Under the pieces are notes generated by a model. It did no database searches. It saw only the letters and a program-made list of their open reading frames with translations, and was not told the origin of the DNA. Below are positions 44,163-54,000 of a stretch of 64,000 nucleotides of DNA, piece by piece. This stretch comes from Coriobacteriia bacterium (GTDB lineage Bacteria; Actinomycetota; Coriobacteriia; Coriobacteriales; RUG033). The DNA lies in assembly GCA_015655215.1 (NCBI GenBank), contig JAATFL010000009.1, positions 89,962 through 153,961 on the forward strand. Direction: 5' to 3'. A program made the translations under genes and the position numbers. How positions within the stretch are numbered: the first letter of the stretch is position 1; each line of letters opens with the position of its first letter.

Positions 44163-44660
44163 CTACACCTCGCTTTCCACGTAGACAAGGGCTCGGTTGG
44201 GGCAGGCCGCCACACAGGCCGGCATGCCCGGGGCCCCTGCGCCGTCGCCGCACAGGTCGCATTTGAGGGCGACGTCGCGCACCACGATGGTGCCGAAGGG
44301 GCAGAGGGCCACGCACGTACGACAGCCCACGCAGCGCGTGGGGTCGCAGGTGATCACGTGCGTTTCCGGATCTTGCCGCATGGCGCCCGAGATGCAGCCC
44401 TCGACGCACTTGGGCTCGGGGCAGTGCCGGCAGTTCACGGCCATGCTGGCGACGGTGTCGCCCTCCACGCGGATGCGGCTTTGCGGCTCGGGTTGCTCGA
44501 GCTTCCCGGCCTTGATGATGTCAAAGGGGTCCATGCGGCCGGTGATGGGGCCCTCGGCGCGCCAGGTGGCACCCGCCACGTTGGAGTGCGCCGTCCTGCA
44601 CCATATCTCGCAGAGCTTGCAGTCGAGGCAGAGCTCCTCGATGGAATAGACTCGTCTCAT
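44163..44660 (-). CDS. 4Fe-4S ferredoxin-type electron transfer subunit (HycB/DmsB-like)
   Basis: 165-residue iron-sulfur protein. Cys groups resembling four cluster sites are visible: CLDCKLCEIWC near the N-terminus, CRHCPEPKCVEGC, CVGCRTCVALCPFG, and CDLCGDGAGAPGMPACVAACPN. The pattern is that of the four-cluster electron-transfer subunits of molybdoenzymes and hydrogenases. Sitting between an FAD reductase and an FMN glutamate synthase domain, it is expected to relay electrons between them. The ATG at 44660 with GAGTGAGG upstream is chosen; an in-frame ATG seven codons earlier overlaps the end of the previous gene. Confidence 0.85.
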   Translation of the reverse strand: MRRVYSIEELCLDCKLCEIWCRTAHSNVAGATWRAEGPITGRMDPFDIIKAGKLEQPEPQSRIRVEGDTVASMAVNCRHCPEPKCVEGCISGAMRQDPETHVITCDPTRCVGCRTCVALCPFGTIVVRDVALKCDLCGDGAGAPGMPACVAACPNRALVYVESEV

Positions 44661-44667
44661 GTTCGCC

Positions 44668-46173
44668 TCACTCTCCCGCATGCTTGACGCCGAGTATGGA
44701 GAGCTCCTTCTCGTTGAGCCCCACGCCGCGCAGCATCAGACGGTTGCCGCGCAGGCTGTCGATGGAGTTGATGCCCATGCCACCGATCATCTCCTCGATC
44801 TCGTGACCCCAGGCGTGTATGAGATTCACGACATGTTCGGTCTGTATCTCCGGGTTGAGTCGCTTGGAGAGGTCGGTACGCGTGGTCGCGATGCCCCAGT
44901 TGCACGTGCCGGCCGAGCAGCTCTTGCACAGATGGCAGCCCATGGCGAGCAGGGCGGCCGTCCCGATGTAGACCGCGTCGGCACCGAGGGCGATGGCGCG
45001 CACCACGTCGGCCGAAGAGCGGATGGAGCCTGCGGCGATGACCGAGACCTCCGAGCGGATGGACTCGTCGCGCAGGCGCTGGTCCACCGAGGCGAGCGCG
45101 AGTTCGATGGGGATGCCCACGTTGTCGCGGATGCGCAGGGGGGCGGCGCCGGTGCCGCCCCGGAAGCCGTCCACCACGATGACGTCGGCTCCGGCACGGG
45201 CGACACCGCTGGCGATGGCGGCGATGTTGTGCACGGCGGCTATCTTGACCGAGATGGGCTTGGTGTAACGCGTCGCCTCCTTGAGGGAGGTGATGAGCTG
45301 CCGGAGGTCCTCGATCGAGTAGATGTCGTGGTGTGGTGCCGGGCTTATCGCATCGGTGCCCTCGGGAATCATGCGGGTGCGCGAGACGTCCTCGGTGACC
45401 TTCTCGCCGGGCAGGTGCCCGCCGATACCCGGCTTGGCACCCTGGCCGATCTTGATCTCGATCATGCGCGCGGTGTTGAGGTAGTGCGCGTCGACGCCGA
45501 AGCGGCCGGAAGCCACCTGGACGATCGCGTTATCGGCGTATTCCTCGAGGTCGCGGTGCAGGCCCCCCTCGCCCGTGTTGAACATCGTGCCCAGCTCGCG
45601 AGCGGCCATCGCGAGCGTCTTCTGGGCGTTGAGGGAGATGGCGCCGTATGACATGGCTCCAAACATGATGGGGAAGTCGAGCACGAGTTGCGGTGGAAGC
45701 TTGGTGATCAGCTTGCCCTCGCGCTCGTTCACCTCGATGTGGGCGGGCTTGCGGCCGAGGATGACGCGAGTCTCCATGGGCTCGCGCAGCGGGTCGATGG
45801 AGGGGTTGGTCACCTGGCTCGCGTTGAGCAGCAGATGGTCCCAGTACACGGGGTAGGGCTCGGGGTTGCCCATCGAGGTGAGCAGCACGCCGCCGGTCTC
45901 CGCCTCGCGATAGACCCCCTGGACGAGGTCGTGCGTCCAGTTGGCGTTGGCACGATTCACCTGGGGGTACCGCTCGATGTGCAGTGCGTTGGTGGGGCAC
46001 ATCACGACACAGCGCTGGCAGCACACGCATCGCGAGTCCTCGGCGGTGATCACGCCGAGGACGTCGTCCTTGTGGTGGACGTTGTTGGAGCACTGACGCT
46101 CGCAGACGCCGCATTGGATGCAGCGGTCCTTGTCGCGCACCACCTTGAAGTTGGGTAGGACCGAAGAGATCAT
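44668..46173 (-). CDS. Ferredoxin-fused glutamate synthase FMN-binding (synthase) subunit
   Basis: 501 residues. The N-terminal 75 residues hold two 4Fe-4S motifs (CIQCGVCERQC and CVCCQRCVVMC). The rest is the GltB synthase barrel that joins ammonia to 2-oxoglutarate: FGAMSYGAISLNAQKTLA, TGEGGLHRD, IKIGQGAKPGIGGHLPGEKV, SPAPHHDIYSIEDL, VDGFRGGTGAAP, the FMN site IAAGSIRSSADVVRAIALGAD, and the 3Fe-4S Cys of GCHLCKSCSAGTCNWGIATT. This is the archaeal-type stand-alone domain. The start overlaps the stop of the amidotransferase gene (ATGA), consistent with a shared complex. Confidence 0.9.
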   Translation of the reverse strand: MISSVLPNFKVVRDKDRCIQCGVCERQCSNNVHHKDDVLGVITAEDSRCVCCQRCVVMCPTNALHIERYPQVNRANANWTHDLVQGVYREAETGGVLLTSMGNPEPYPVYWDHLLLNASQVTNPSIDPLREPMETRVILGRKPAHIEVNEREGKLITKLPPQLVLDFPIMFGAMSYGAISLNAQKTLAMAARELGTMFNTGEGGLHRDLEEYADNAIVQVASGRFGVDAHYLNTARMIEIKIGQGAKPGIGGHLPGEKVTEDVSRTRMIPEGTDAISPAPHHDIYSIEDLRQLITSLKEATRYTKPISVKIAAVHNIAAIASGVARAGADVIVVDGFRGGTGAAPLRIRDNVGIPIELALASVDQRLRDESIRSEVSVIAAGSIRSSADVVRAIALGADAVYIGTAALLAMGCHLCKSCSAGTCNWGIATTRTDLSKRLNPEIQTEHVVNLIHAWGHEIEEMIGGMGINSIDSLRGNRLMLRGVGLNEKELSILGVKHAGE

Positions 46174-47282
46174 CGTGCACCTCCCAGCACATCGACATCG
46201 GGGTAGAGGCCCACGAAGAAGGGTTCACCGCCGCCGATGGGACGGATGTTCTTGCAATCGGGGCAGATCACGCGGATGGCGGACTCCTCGCTCGCGAGGT
46301 AGACGATGTCGTCCTTGTCGGCCGCCATCAGACTGCGCAGCTTGAGACGGTCGTTGAGGGCGAGCATGCCCTTGCTCGACCCCACGATGATGGAGAAGGG
46401 ACCGTTCACCAGGGCGGACGAGTAGACGGCACGGAGGGCGTACTCCAACTCGCGACGCTCGGGGGGCATGCGGTCGATCTCGTCCCACATCGGGGCCGTC
46501 ATCACGTGCGCGGCCATCTCCTGCGAGAGGCCCTCGTGACGCACGAGGTGGTCGAACAGGTAGGTGATGACCTCGGTGTCGGTCATGAGCGTGCACTCGT
46601 AGCCGAACTGCTCGACCCACCGGCGGTTGGCGTCATAGCTCGATATCTCGCCGTTGTGCACGACCGACCAGTCGAGGAGGGTGAAGGGGTGCGCGCCGCC
46701 CCACCATCCGGGCGTGTTGGTGGGGAAGCGCCCATGGGCGGTCCACAGCCAGGCCTGGTAGTCCGCGATGTGGTAGAACTCGCCGATGTCCTCGGGATAG
46801 CCCACGCCCTTGAACGCGCCCATGTTCTTGCCCGAGGAGGACACGAAGGCTCCCTCGATCGACATGTTGATGTGCGTCACGCAGCGCATCGTGAACTCAT
46901 CCTCCGAGAGCTCCTCCATCTCGAGCACTCCGGGACGTGGGCGCGCGAAGTAGCGCCACGTGATGGGGCCGTCGTTCACCTTATGGCTCTTCGTGGTGGG
47001 GATGCGCTCGCTCACCTCGACGATGTAGTGGTGTCCGAGGTACTCCTCCGTGGCGTGCTTGGCCTCCTGGTCCTCGAAGAACAGATGGAACGCGTAGAGG
47101 TTCGCGTAGTCGGGGTAGATGCCGTACGCGGCAAAGCCTCCGCCCAACCCGTTGCTGCGGTCGTGCATGAGCGTGATGGACTTGAGGATGTCCGCACCGG
47201 AGTGACGGGCGCCGCTTCGGTCCATGATCGCGCTGATGGCGCATCCGGAGGGTATCCGCACGTCTCCTTCTCGTTGTATCAT
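46170..47282 (-). CDS. Class II glutamine amidotransferase (GltB N-terminal domain / GlxB-like)
   Basis: Ntn-hydrolase that releases ammonia from glutamine for the adjacent synthase subunit, 370 residues. The putative nucleophile is Cys14 in PSGCAISAIMDRSG, which would need removal of a 13-residue propeptide, as in GltB. Further motifs are FAAYGIYP, RFPTNTPGWWGGAHPFTLLDWSVVHNGEISSY (substrate loop with HNGE) and LMTDTEVITYLFDHL. The ATG at 47282 begins the conserved region; an in-frame upstream start adds 16 unconserved residues. First gene of the five-gene operon, divergent from ilvE across a 335-bp spacer. Confidence 0.88.
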   Translation of the reverse strand: MIQREGDVRIPSGCAISAIMDRSGARHSGADILKSITLMHDRSNGLGGGFAAYGIYPDYANLYAFHLFFEDQEAKHATEEYLGHHYIVEVSERIPTTKSHKVNDGPITWRYFARPRPGVLEMEELSEDEFTMRCVTHINMSIEGAFVSSSGKNMGAFKGVGYPEDIGEFYHIADYQAWLWTAHGRFPTNTPGWWGGAHPFTLLDWSVVHNGEISSYDANRRWVEQFGYECTLMTDTEVITYLFDHLVRHEGLSQEMAAHVMTAPMWDEIDRMPPERRELEYALRAVYSSALVNGPFSIIVGSSKGMLALNDRLKLRSLMAADKDDIVYLASEESAIRVICPDCKNIRPIGGGEPFFVGLYPDVDVLGGAR

Positions 47283-47617
47283 AGTTACCTTCCTCACGTT
47301 GCCTGTGCGACAGGGCCGGGCGCATCGCATGCGTCGGCATCATGTCGCTGGTAAGGGTGATTCGTGAGGTTACCACTCCGCAAAAAGCGAGAGTGCACGA
47401 TTGTCACCCAAACCGCCAGACGCGCCAGGTTTCACGTCAGTGCAAGACCTTTCCGTCCATGGAAACACGTTCGAAACATAGTGGTGACACTGTGTCGATT
47501 GTTTATACTGTGTGAGGATATGCCCATAGACGCCAGGGGTGCGCCAGACGAGCGGGTTTTCTGACGTGTCCTCGCTGGCATCGGCATAGTGGAGAAGAGC
47601 GACGGAAGGGGTTCTCG
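47283..47617. promoter_or_regulatory. 335-bp divergent spacer between the glutamate synthase-like operon and ilvE
   Basis: No gene seen. The stretch 47450-47520 is AT-richer than its surroundings. It holds a TATACT hexamer (47503-47508), a likely plus-strand -10 for ilvE, and the palindrome GACACTGTGTC (47486-47496) just upstream, which could be an operator shared by the two nitrogen-related transcription units. Confidence 0.4.
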
Positions 47618-48541
47618 ATGGCTGCGGTCACGCCGGTGAAGTACATCTGGATGAATGGCGAGTTGGTCGAATGGGACAAGGCGACGATCCACGTGCTCAC
47701 CCACTCCCTGCATTACGGCGGCGCGGTCTTCGAGGGTGCCCGTTGCTACAGCACCGAGCAGGGGCCGGTCGTGTTCCGTCTCGACGACCACATGAAGCGC
47801 TGGTGCCGCTCGGCGCGCATGCTCCTCATGGAGCCGCGGTACACGGAGGCGCAGCTGGCCGAGGCCGTGCGCACGACGATTCGCGAGAACGACCTCCCGT
47901 CCTGCTACATCCGTCCCATCATGTGGCGCGGGTATGGTGAGATGGGTGTCGACCCCACCGGGGCCGAGGTCGAGACCGCGGTGGCCGTGTGGGCATGGGA
48001 CGCCTATCTCGGGCCCGAGGCGCTCGAGAAGGGCATCTCGCTGGGCATCTCCAGCTGGCGTCAGCGCTCCGCCAACGCCATGCCCCCCGCGATCAAGGCG
48101 TCGGGCTCCTATCTCAACTCGCAGCTCGCCAAGATGGAGGCCAACCAGCACGGTTACGGCGAGGCCGTCCTCCTCAACGAGGCGGGCAAGGTCTGCGAAG
48201 GGTCGGGCGAGAACCTCTTCATCGTACGGGATGGCGTCCTCTCCACACCGCCGCTCTCCGACGGTCTGCTCGAGGGCATCACCCGCGACTCCATCATGCA
48301 GATCGCCGCCGATCTCGACATCCCGGTGGTGGAGGAGTCGCTCGTGCGCTCCGACCTCTACATCGCCGACGAGGTGTTCCTCTCCGGTTCCGCCGCCGAG
48401 CTCACCCCCGTCAACTCCGTGGATGGCCGTCAGATCGGCGACGGCAAGCGCGGCCCCATCACCAAGCAGATCCAAGCCCGCTTCTTCGACATCGTCCACG
48501 GCAAGGTCGAGGGCTACGACGACTGGCTCGCTCACATCTAG
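47618..48541 (+). CDS. ilvE: Branched-chain amino acid aminotransferase
   Basis: Fold-type IV PLP enzyme that transfers the amino group of glutamate to the three branched-chain 2-oxo acids, 307 residues. The opening KYIWMNGELVEWDKATIHVLTHSLHYGGAVFEG is diagnostic. The PLP Lys lies in PAIKASGSYLNSQLAK, and GEAVLLNEAGKVCEGSGENLFIVRDG and LSGSAAELTPVNSVDGR complete the cofactor and substrate sites. GAAGGGG precedes the ATG. The divergently transcribed glutamate synthase-like operon would supply its amino donor. A hairpin follows. Confidence 0.95.
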   Translation: MAAVTPVKYIWMNGELVEWDKATIHVLTHSLHYGGAVFEGARCYSTEQGPVVFRLDDHMKRWCRSARMLLMEPRYTEAQLAEAVRTTIRENDLPSCYIRPIMWRGYGEMGVDPTGAEVETAVAVWAWDAYLGPEALEKGISLGISSWRQRSANAMPPAIKASGSYLNSQLAKMEANQHGYGEAVLLNEAGKVCEGSGENLFIVRDGVLSTPPLSDGLLEGITRDSIMQIAADLDIPVVEESLVRSDLYIADEVFLSGSAAELTPVNSVDGRQIGDGKRGPITKQIQARFFDIVHGKVEGYDDWLAHI

Positions 48542-48573
48542 AGGTCCACGGCGCGTACAGGGTGCGATCGTGT

Positions 48574-48603
48574 CGAGGCCGTTCCCGTTTGGGGGCGGCC
48601 TCG
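48574..48603 (+). terminator. Hairpin after ilvE
   Basis: Stem CGAGGCCG / CGGCCTCG (48574-48581 with 48596-48603), extendable by G-T wobble and G-C pairs to a four-base loop (GTTT). It begins 33 bases after the ilvE stop. Confidence 0.5.
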
Positions 48604-48745
48604 CGTCCATCCGGTTGGACGGTTCGCCGATTGGTTCGTCGGCAATCGTCACCGACGACGGCTTCACCGACCGTGTTTCCGAGTATTCTGTCAGCAGTGC
48701 ATCGCGTGTGACCCGCGTGCGCTCGTCATCATCTTGGAGGAACCC

Positions 48746-50350
48746 ATGGCAACCGAACCCGAGCAGGCCGTCGAGCAGGCGTCCGAGCATCTCTACATCT
48801 ACGACGCCACGCTGCGCGATGGCGAGCAGCGCGAAGGCATCACCATGACCGTCGAGGACAAGCTCCGCATCGCCAAGTGCCTCGACCAGCTGGGCATCGA
48901 CTACATCGAGGGCGGTTATCCCGGGTCGAATCCCAAGGATATCGAGTTCTTCTCGCGTGTCAGGGACCTGGACCTCATGCATGCCAAGGTGACGGCGTTC
49001 GGGTCGACGTGCAGGAAGGACATCTCGCCGGACGAGGACGAGAACCTGAGGGCGCTCGCCAACTCGGGATGCGAGGTCGCCACCATCGTGGGCAAGGCAT
49101 GGGACGAGCAGGTGGTCCGTGCGCTGCGCACGGAGTTGGCCGAGAACCTGCGGATGGTCCGCGAGAGCTGTGCGTGGCTCAAAGGGCGGGGCATGACGGT
49201 CTTCTTCGACGCCGAGCACTTCTACGACGGCTACAAGTGCAACGCGTCATACGCGATGGAGGTGCTCGCGGCCGCCGTCGAGGGTGGTGCCGACTGCCTC
49301 GTGCTGTGCGAGACCAACGGCGGCTGCCTCCCCCATGAGGTCCACGACATCACCTCGGCCGTCGTCGAGCGCTTCCCCGGCTCGCAGGTGGGCGTGCACA
49401 CGCACGACGACTCGGGCTGTGCGGTGGCCAACGCCCTCGAGGCCGTGCGGGCTGGTGCCCGTCAGGTGCAGGGCTGCGCCAACGGCTACGGCGAGCGCGT
49501 GGGCAACTGCGACCTGATGACGCTCATCCCCGACGCCGAGCTCAAGATGGGTTTCTCGGTGCTGGGTGCCGAGAGACTTGCGACGCTCAAGGCCGCTTCG
49601 CGGTTCGTGGCCGAAACGGTCAACCTCACTCCCGACTCCCACGCCCCCTACGTGGGCGATTCGGCCTTCGCCCACAAGGGTGGTTTGCACGCGAGTGCCA
49701 TCGCCCGCATGCCCGAGGCCTATGAGCACGTACACCCCGAACTGGTGGGAAACCTCACCCGCGTGGTGATGTCCGAGCTGGCCGGGCGGGCGTCGATGCT
49801 CGCGAAGGCCAAGGCGCTCGGCTTCGACCTCTCCGACAATCCCAAGCTGACGGCCGACGTGCTCGAGGAGATCAAGGCCCGCGAGAACGACGGTTACAGC
49901 TACGAAGCGGCCGACGCGTCGCTGTCACTGCTCATCCGCGAGCGTATCGACGGCCCGGTGAGCCACTTCACGCTCGAGAGCTTCCGGGTCATCGCCGACA
50001 AACGAGAGGACGGCAAGGTGGTGACGGAGGCGACCGTCAAGGTGCTCGTCGGGGATGCGCGCTTCATCGCCACGGCGGAGGGTGACGGCCCGGTGAGCGC
50101 GCTCGACCATGCGTTGCGCCAGGTGATCACCAGCGCCTATCCCGAGGTGGAGAGGATCGAGCTCACCGATTACAAGGTGCGCATCCTGAACGAGCGCGCC
50201 GGCACGGACGCCACGACCCGCGTTCTCATCGAATCGGGTGACGGCGCGGGCAGCTGGGGCACGGTGGGCGTCTCGACGAACATCATCGAGGCCTCGTGGG
50301 ATGCGCTGCTCGCCTCCATCGAGTACGGTCTCTTGCGCCAGGAGTCATAG
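48746..50350 (+). CDS. cimA: Citramalate synthase
   Basis: (R)-citramalate synthase, condensing pyruvate and acetyl-CoA as the first step of the threonine-independent route to 2-oxobutyrate and isoleucine. 534 residues, the usual length of the TIGR00977 family. YIYDATLRDGEQREGITMTVEDKLRIA, IDYIEGGYPGSNPKD, VLCETNGGCLPHEV and VGVHTHDDSGCAVANALEAVRAGARQVQGCANGYGERVGNCDL are characteristic and separate it from LeuA at 35.9 kb. The C-terminal 120 residues are the LeuA-type allosteric dimer domain. GGAGGA precedes the ATG at 48746. The leuCDB products in this window could process citramalate further. Confidence 0.92.
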   Translation: MATEPEQAVEQASEHLYIYDATLRDGEQREGITMTVEDKLRIAKCLDQLGIDYIEGGYPGSNPKDIEFFSRVRDLDLMHAKVTAFGSTCRKDISPDEDENLRALANSGCEVATIVGKAWDEQVVRALRTELAENLRMVRESCAWLKGRGMTVFFDAEHFYDGYKCNASYAMEVLAAAVEGGADCLVLCETNGGCLPHEVHDITSAVVERFPGSQVGVHTHDDSGCAVANALEAVRAGARQVQGCANGYGERVGNCDLMTLIPDAELKMGFSVLGAERLATLKAASRFVAETVNLTPDSHAPYVGDSAFAHKGGLHASAIARMPEAYEHVHPELVGNLTRVVMSELAGRASMLAKAKALGFDLSDNPKLTADVLEEIKARENDGYSYEAADASLSLLIRERIDGPVSHFTLESFRVIADKREDGKVVTEATVKVLVGDARFIATAEGDGPVSALDHALRQVITSAYPEVERIELTDYKVRILNERAGTDATTRVLIESGDGAGSWGTVGVSTNIIEASWDALLASIEYGLLRQES

Positions 50351-50486
50351 GACGACTGTCCCATGGCGTCGTCCCACCATCCACCTCGGTGCGCAACCTC
50401 CCGCCCTATCGCACCGATGCGGACACGTGATATCGTCAACGTGTGATATGCATCTCAACGCCCGCTGCCTCAGATGAAGGAGAATC

Positions 50487-50846
50487 ATGTCGGATAAGCG
50501 CATCCGCACCGATGCGGTCGACTCGCTTCTCGCAGCCTTCGCCGACCTGACGGATCCCGACGACATCTACGCACTGTTGCAGGACCTGTGCACGGTACGC
50601 GAGATACAGGACATGTCGCAGCGTCTCGCGGTCGCCCGCCTGCTTTCGGCAGGGATGCACTACGCGGCCATCCAAAAGGAGACCGGCGCATCGGCGACGA
50701 CGATATCCCGCGTCTCGAAGTGCCTTAACTACGGCGCTGACGGGTATCGAAACCTGCTCGACCTGCCCAATCGCACCGCGCCGGCCGTCTCGGACGATGT
50801 CGCCGTCGATGGGGATCCGGATCCAGAGGTCGGGTCGGATTCGTAG
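50487..50846 (+). CDS. YerC/YecD-type TrpR-family regulator (HisR-like)
   Basis: Small DNA-binding protein of 119 residues. Residues 10-95 match the TrpR-like family YerC/YecD: LLAAFADLTDPDDIYALLQDLCTVREIQDMSQRLAVARLL, then the helix-turn-helix MHYAAIQKETGASATTISRVSKCLNYGADGY. The acidic last 25 residues are unconserved. In Firmicutes this family is predicted to repress histidine biosynthesis with histidine as effector. The his operon starts only 4.1 kb downstream behind an AT-rich palindrome, so HisR-type control is plausible here. GAAGGAG precedes the ATG. Confidence 0.88.
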   Translation: MSDKRIRTDAVDSLLAAFADLTDPDDIYALLQDLCTVREIQDMSQRLAVARLLSAGMHYAAIQKETGASATTISRVSKCLNYGADGYRNLLDLPNRTAPAVSDDVAVDGDPDPEVGSDS

Positions 50847-51041
50847 GGAACGTCGTCGTCCCCGCTGCGATGTGGGGGTTGACCGAGAAAGCGATGGGGG
50901 CTACCGCGCGCTAGACGGACGCCCCCGTTTTCGTGAATGCCCTGCGATATCCTTAGAGCCGAGGGCATTGCCCGTGCATCCACGCACCGCGCCATCCCCG
51001 CGGGGATTCGCGCTCGTCGGTCTTTCAGGGAAGGGAGTGGG

Positions 51042-54000
51042 ATGCTCAGCCTCGATACCTTCGTCCATCTTCACGTGCATACCGAGTACTCGCTGCTCGA
51101 CGGAGCCGGCAGGGTCCCCAACATGGTCAAGTGCGCCCAGGAACTGGGCTTCCCCGCCCTTGCCATCACCGACCACGGGTATATGTACGGTGCTGCGACG
51201 TTCTACCAGGAGTGCGTCGGCACATGGACGGCCTCGCGCCGCGCCGGCGGCACCCCACCACCTCTCGATGCCTCGCTCGATGAGATCATCGCCTATAACG
51301 TGGAGGCGCGCGAGGCGGGGCTCCCCACCCTCGTCAAGCCCATCATCGGCTGCGAGGTGTACTTCACCTCCGACGACACGCTCTCCCGCGCCCAGAAGCC
51401 GAAGCTCTACCACATGATCCTGCTCGCCAAGGATGAGCAGGGGTATCGGAACCTCATGCACATCGTCTCCGACGCGGCCGTGAGCGGCTTCTACTACAAG
51501 CCCCGGGTGACCTACGACTCGCTGTCGCGCTATCGCGGCGGGCTCATCGGCACCAGCGCCTGCATCGCCGGTGTGGTCCCACAGTGCCTGGACGCCCATG
51601 ACTTTGCCGGGGCCTGCGGCTGGGCGGAGAGACTCGCGGCGCTCTTCGACCCCGGCGACTTCTACATCGAGCTGCAGGACCAGGGGGTCGCGACCGACTC
51701 CGGGATGACCCAGCGCGAGCTCAACCGCGAGCTCGTGAAGGTCGCGCAGACGGTGGGGCTCGAGACGGTGGGCACCAACGACATCCACTACATCAAGCAG
51801 GAGGACTCCGTCACGCAGGACCTCATGCTGTGCATCGGCACGGGCGCGAAGGTGTCGGACGAGAAGCGCTTCCGCTTCAAGAACGACCAGTTCTACATGA
51901 AGAGCGGCGAGGAGATGGCCGCGGCACTGGGTGACTACCCCGAGTGCCTCTCCAACACGCTCAAGGTCGCCGACAAGTGCCACCTGCAACTCGAGTTCGG
52001 CAAGATCGTATTGCCGCGCTTCCCGCTACCAGCGGGGGAGACCAACGAGTCGCTGCTGCGCAAGAAGGCCATCGAGGGTCTCAAGGTGCGCTATGGCGAC
52101 CCGCTGCCCCAGGACGTGGTCGACCGCATGGAGCATGAGCTCAAGATCATCTGCGACAAGGGCTTCGCCGCCTACTTCCTCATCGTGCAGGAATTCTCGC
52201 AGTGGGCCAAGGACCAGGGCATCGGGGTTGGGCCGGGACGAGGATCGGCGGCCGGTTCGATCATCTCGTACGCCCTCAACATCACGACGTTCGACCCACT
52301 TGAAAACGACTTGATGTTCGAGCGCTTTCTCTCGCCGGAACGCACGGAGATGCCCGATATCGACATGGACTTCGACGACGAGCGGCGCCTTGAGGTCGTC
52401 GAGCACGTGCGCCAGGTCTATGGCACCGAGAAGATCGCGCACGTGATCACCTTCTCAAAGATGCAGGCGAAGGCCGCCGTCAAGGATGCCGCACGCGTGC
52501 TCGACTACCCCATGTACATCTCCGACCGCATCACGAAGATGATCAGCGGCGCACCGGGGACCTCGCTTGACGGCTCGCTGGGAATCGACAAGTCCGCCAA
52601 GCATGCGGGGGACTTCTCGCCCGACCTCAAGGCCGACTACGACGTCAACCCCGACACGAAGCGCATCGTCGACTCGGCCCGCTCACTCGAGGGCATCACC
52701 CGGGGCGAAGGCGTGCACGCCTCGGCCGTGATCATCTGCCGCGATGCGGTGCAGGACTACGTCCCCGTCAAGTACGACACCAAGGGCGGCGTGATCATCA
52801 CGCAGTACGACGGTGCCACCACCGCCAACATGGGCTTGCTCAAGATGGACTTCCTGGGTCTGCGCACCCTCACGCTCATCTCCAAGGCCAAGCAGTACAT
52901 CAAGGAGAACCATGGCGTCGACGTGGACCCGGACAAGGTCCCGCTCGATGACCCTGCCATCTACCAGCTCTTCGACTCAGGGCACACCGCCGGCGTGTTC
53001 CAGGTGGAGTCGCCGGGTATGACGGCGCTCCTCAAGAAGATGCGTCCCGACCGGTACTCGGACATCGTCGCCGTCATCGCGCTCTACCGTCCGGGCCCCC
53101 TCAACTCCGGCATGGTGGACGACTTCGTCGACCGCAAGCTGGGAAAGAAGAAGATCGTCTACTACGACGACCGCCTGACGGACATCCTCGAACCCACCTA
53201 CGGCACCATCGTCTACCAGGAACAGGTCATGCGCATCTCGATGAAGATGTCGGGCTTCTCCGCAGGAGAGAGCGACAAGGTGCGCAAGGCCGTGGCCAAG
53301 AAGCACATCGAGGACATGCAGACGAAGATCCAGGTCTGGGCCGATGGTCGCGAGGAGACCATGGAGCAGCACTGGCACAACGGCGCGGTCAACAACGGCT
53401 ACACCTACGAGGTCGCCCATAGGATATGGACGGATGTGCTCGCCTTCGCGCAGTACGCGTTCAACAAATCGCACTCGGCGGCGTACGCCATCATCGTCAT
53501 GCAGACGGCCTGGCTCAAGGCGCACTACCCCAAGGAGTACATGGCCGCGGTGCTCACGAGCTTCACCGGCAAGAACGAGAAGATCGTGCACTACGTCGCC
53601 GCGACCAAGCAGGACGGCATCGACGTGCTGCCGCCCGACGTCAACTCCTCGCACCGCGACTTCACCGCCACCCCCGAGGGTATCCGCTTCGGCCTTGCGG
53701 GCATCAAGGGCGTCGGCGAGGCGGTCATCGAGAGCATCATCGAGCAGCGCGGGATAGGTGGGTCCTACAAGAACCTGCAGGACTTTCTCGGGCGCATCGA
53801 CCTCAATCAGTGCAACCGGAAGTCGATCGAAGCGCTCATCAAGGCCGGTGCGTTCGACTCGACGGGTTACACGCGTCGGCATCTCATGCGGATGCTCGAC
53901 GACGAGGGCGTGCTCGAGGCGGCCGTCAAGCGTCAGAAGGACCTCTCGGCTGGGCAGGAGTCGCTGTTCGACCTATTCGCCGACGACGCCGAGGCCGGTT

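Noticed and set aside
47432..49219. Antisense frame of 595 codons over ilvE and the start of cimA
   Set aside because: It covers two clearly conserved plus-strand genes and has shadow-type composition.
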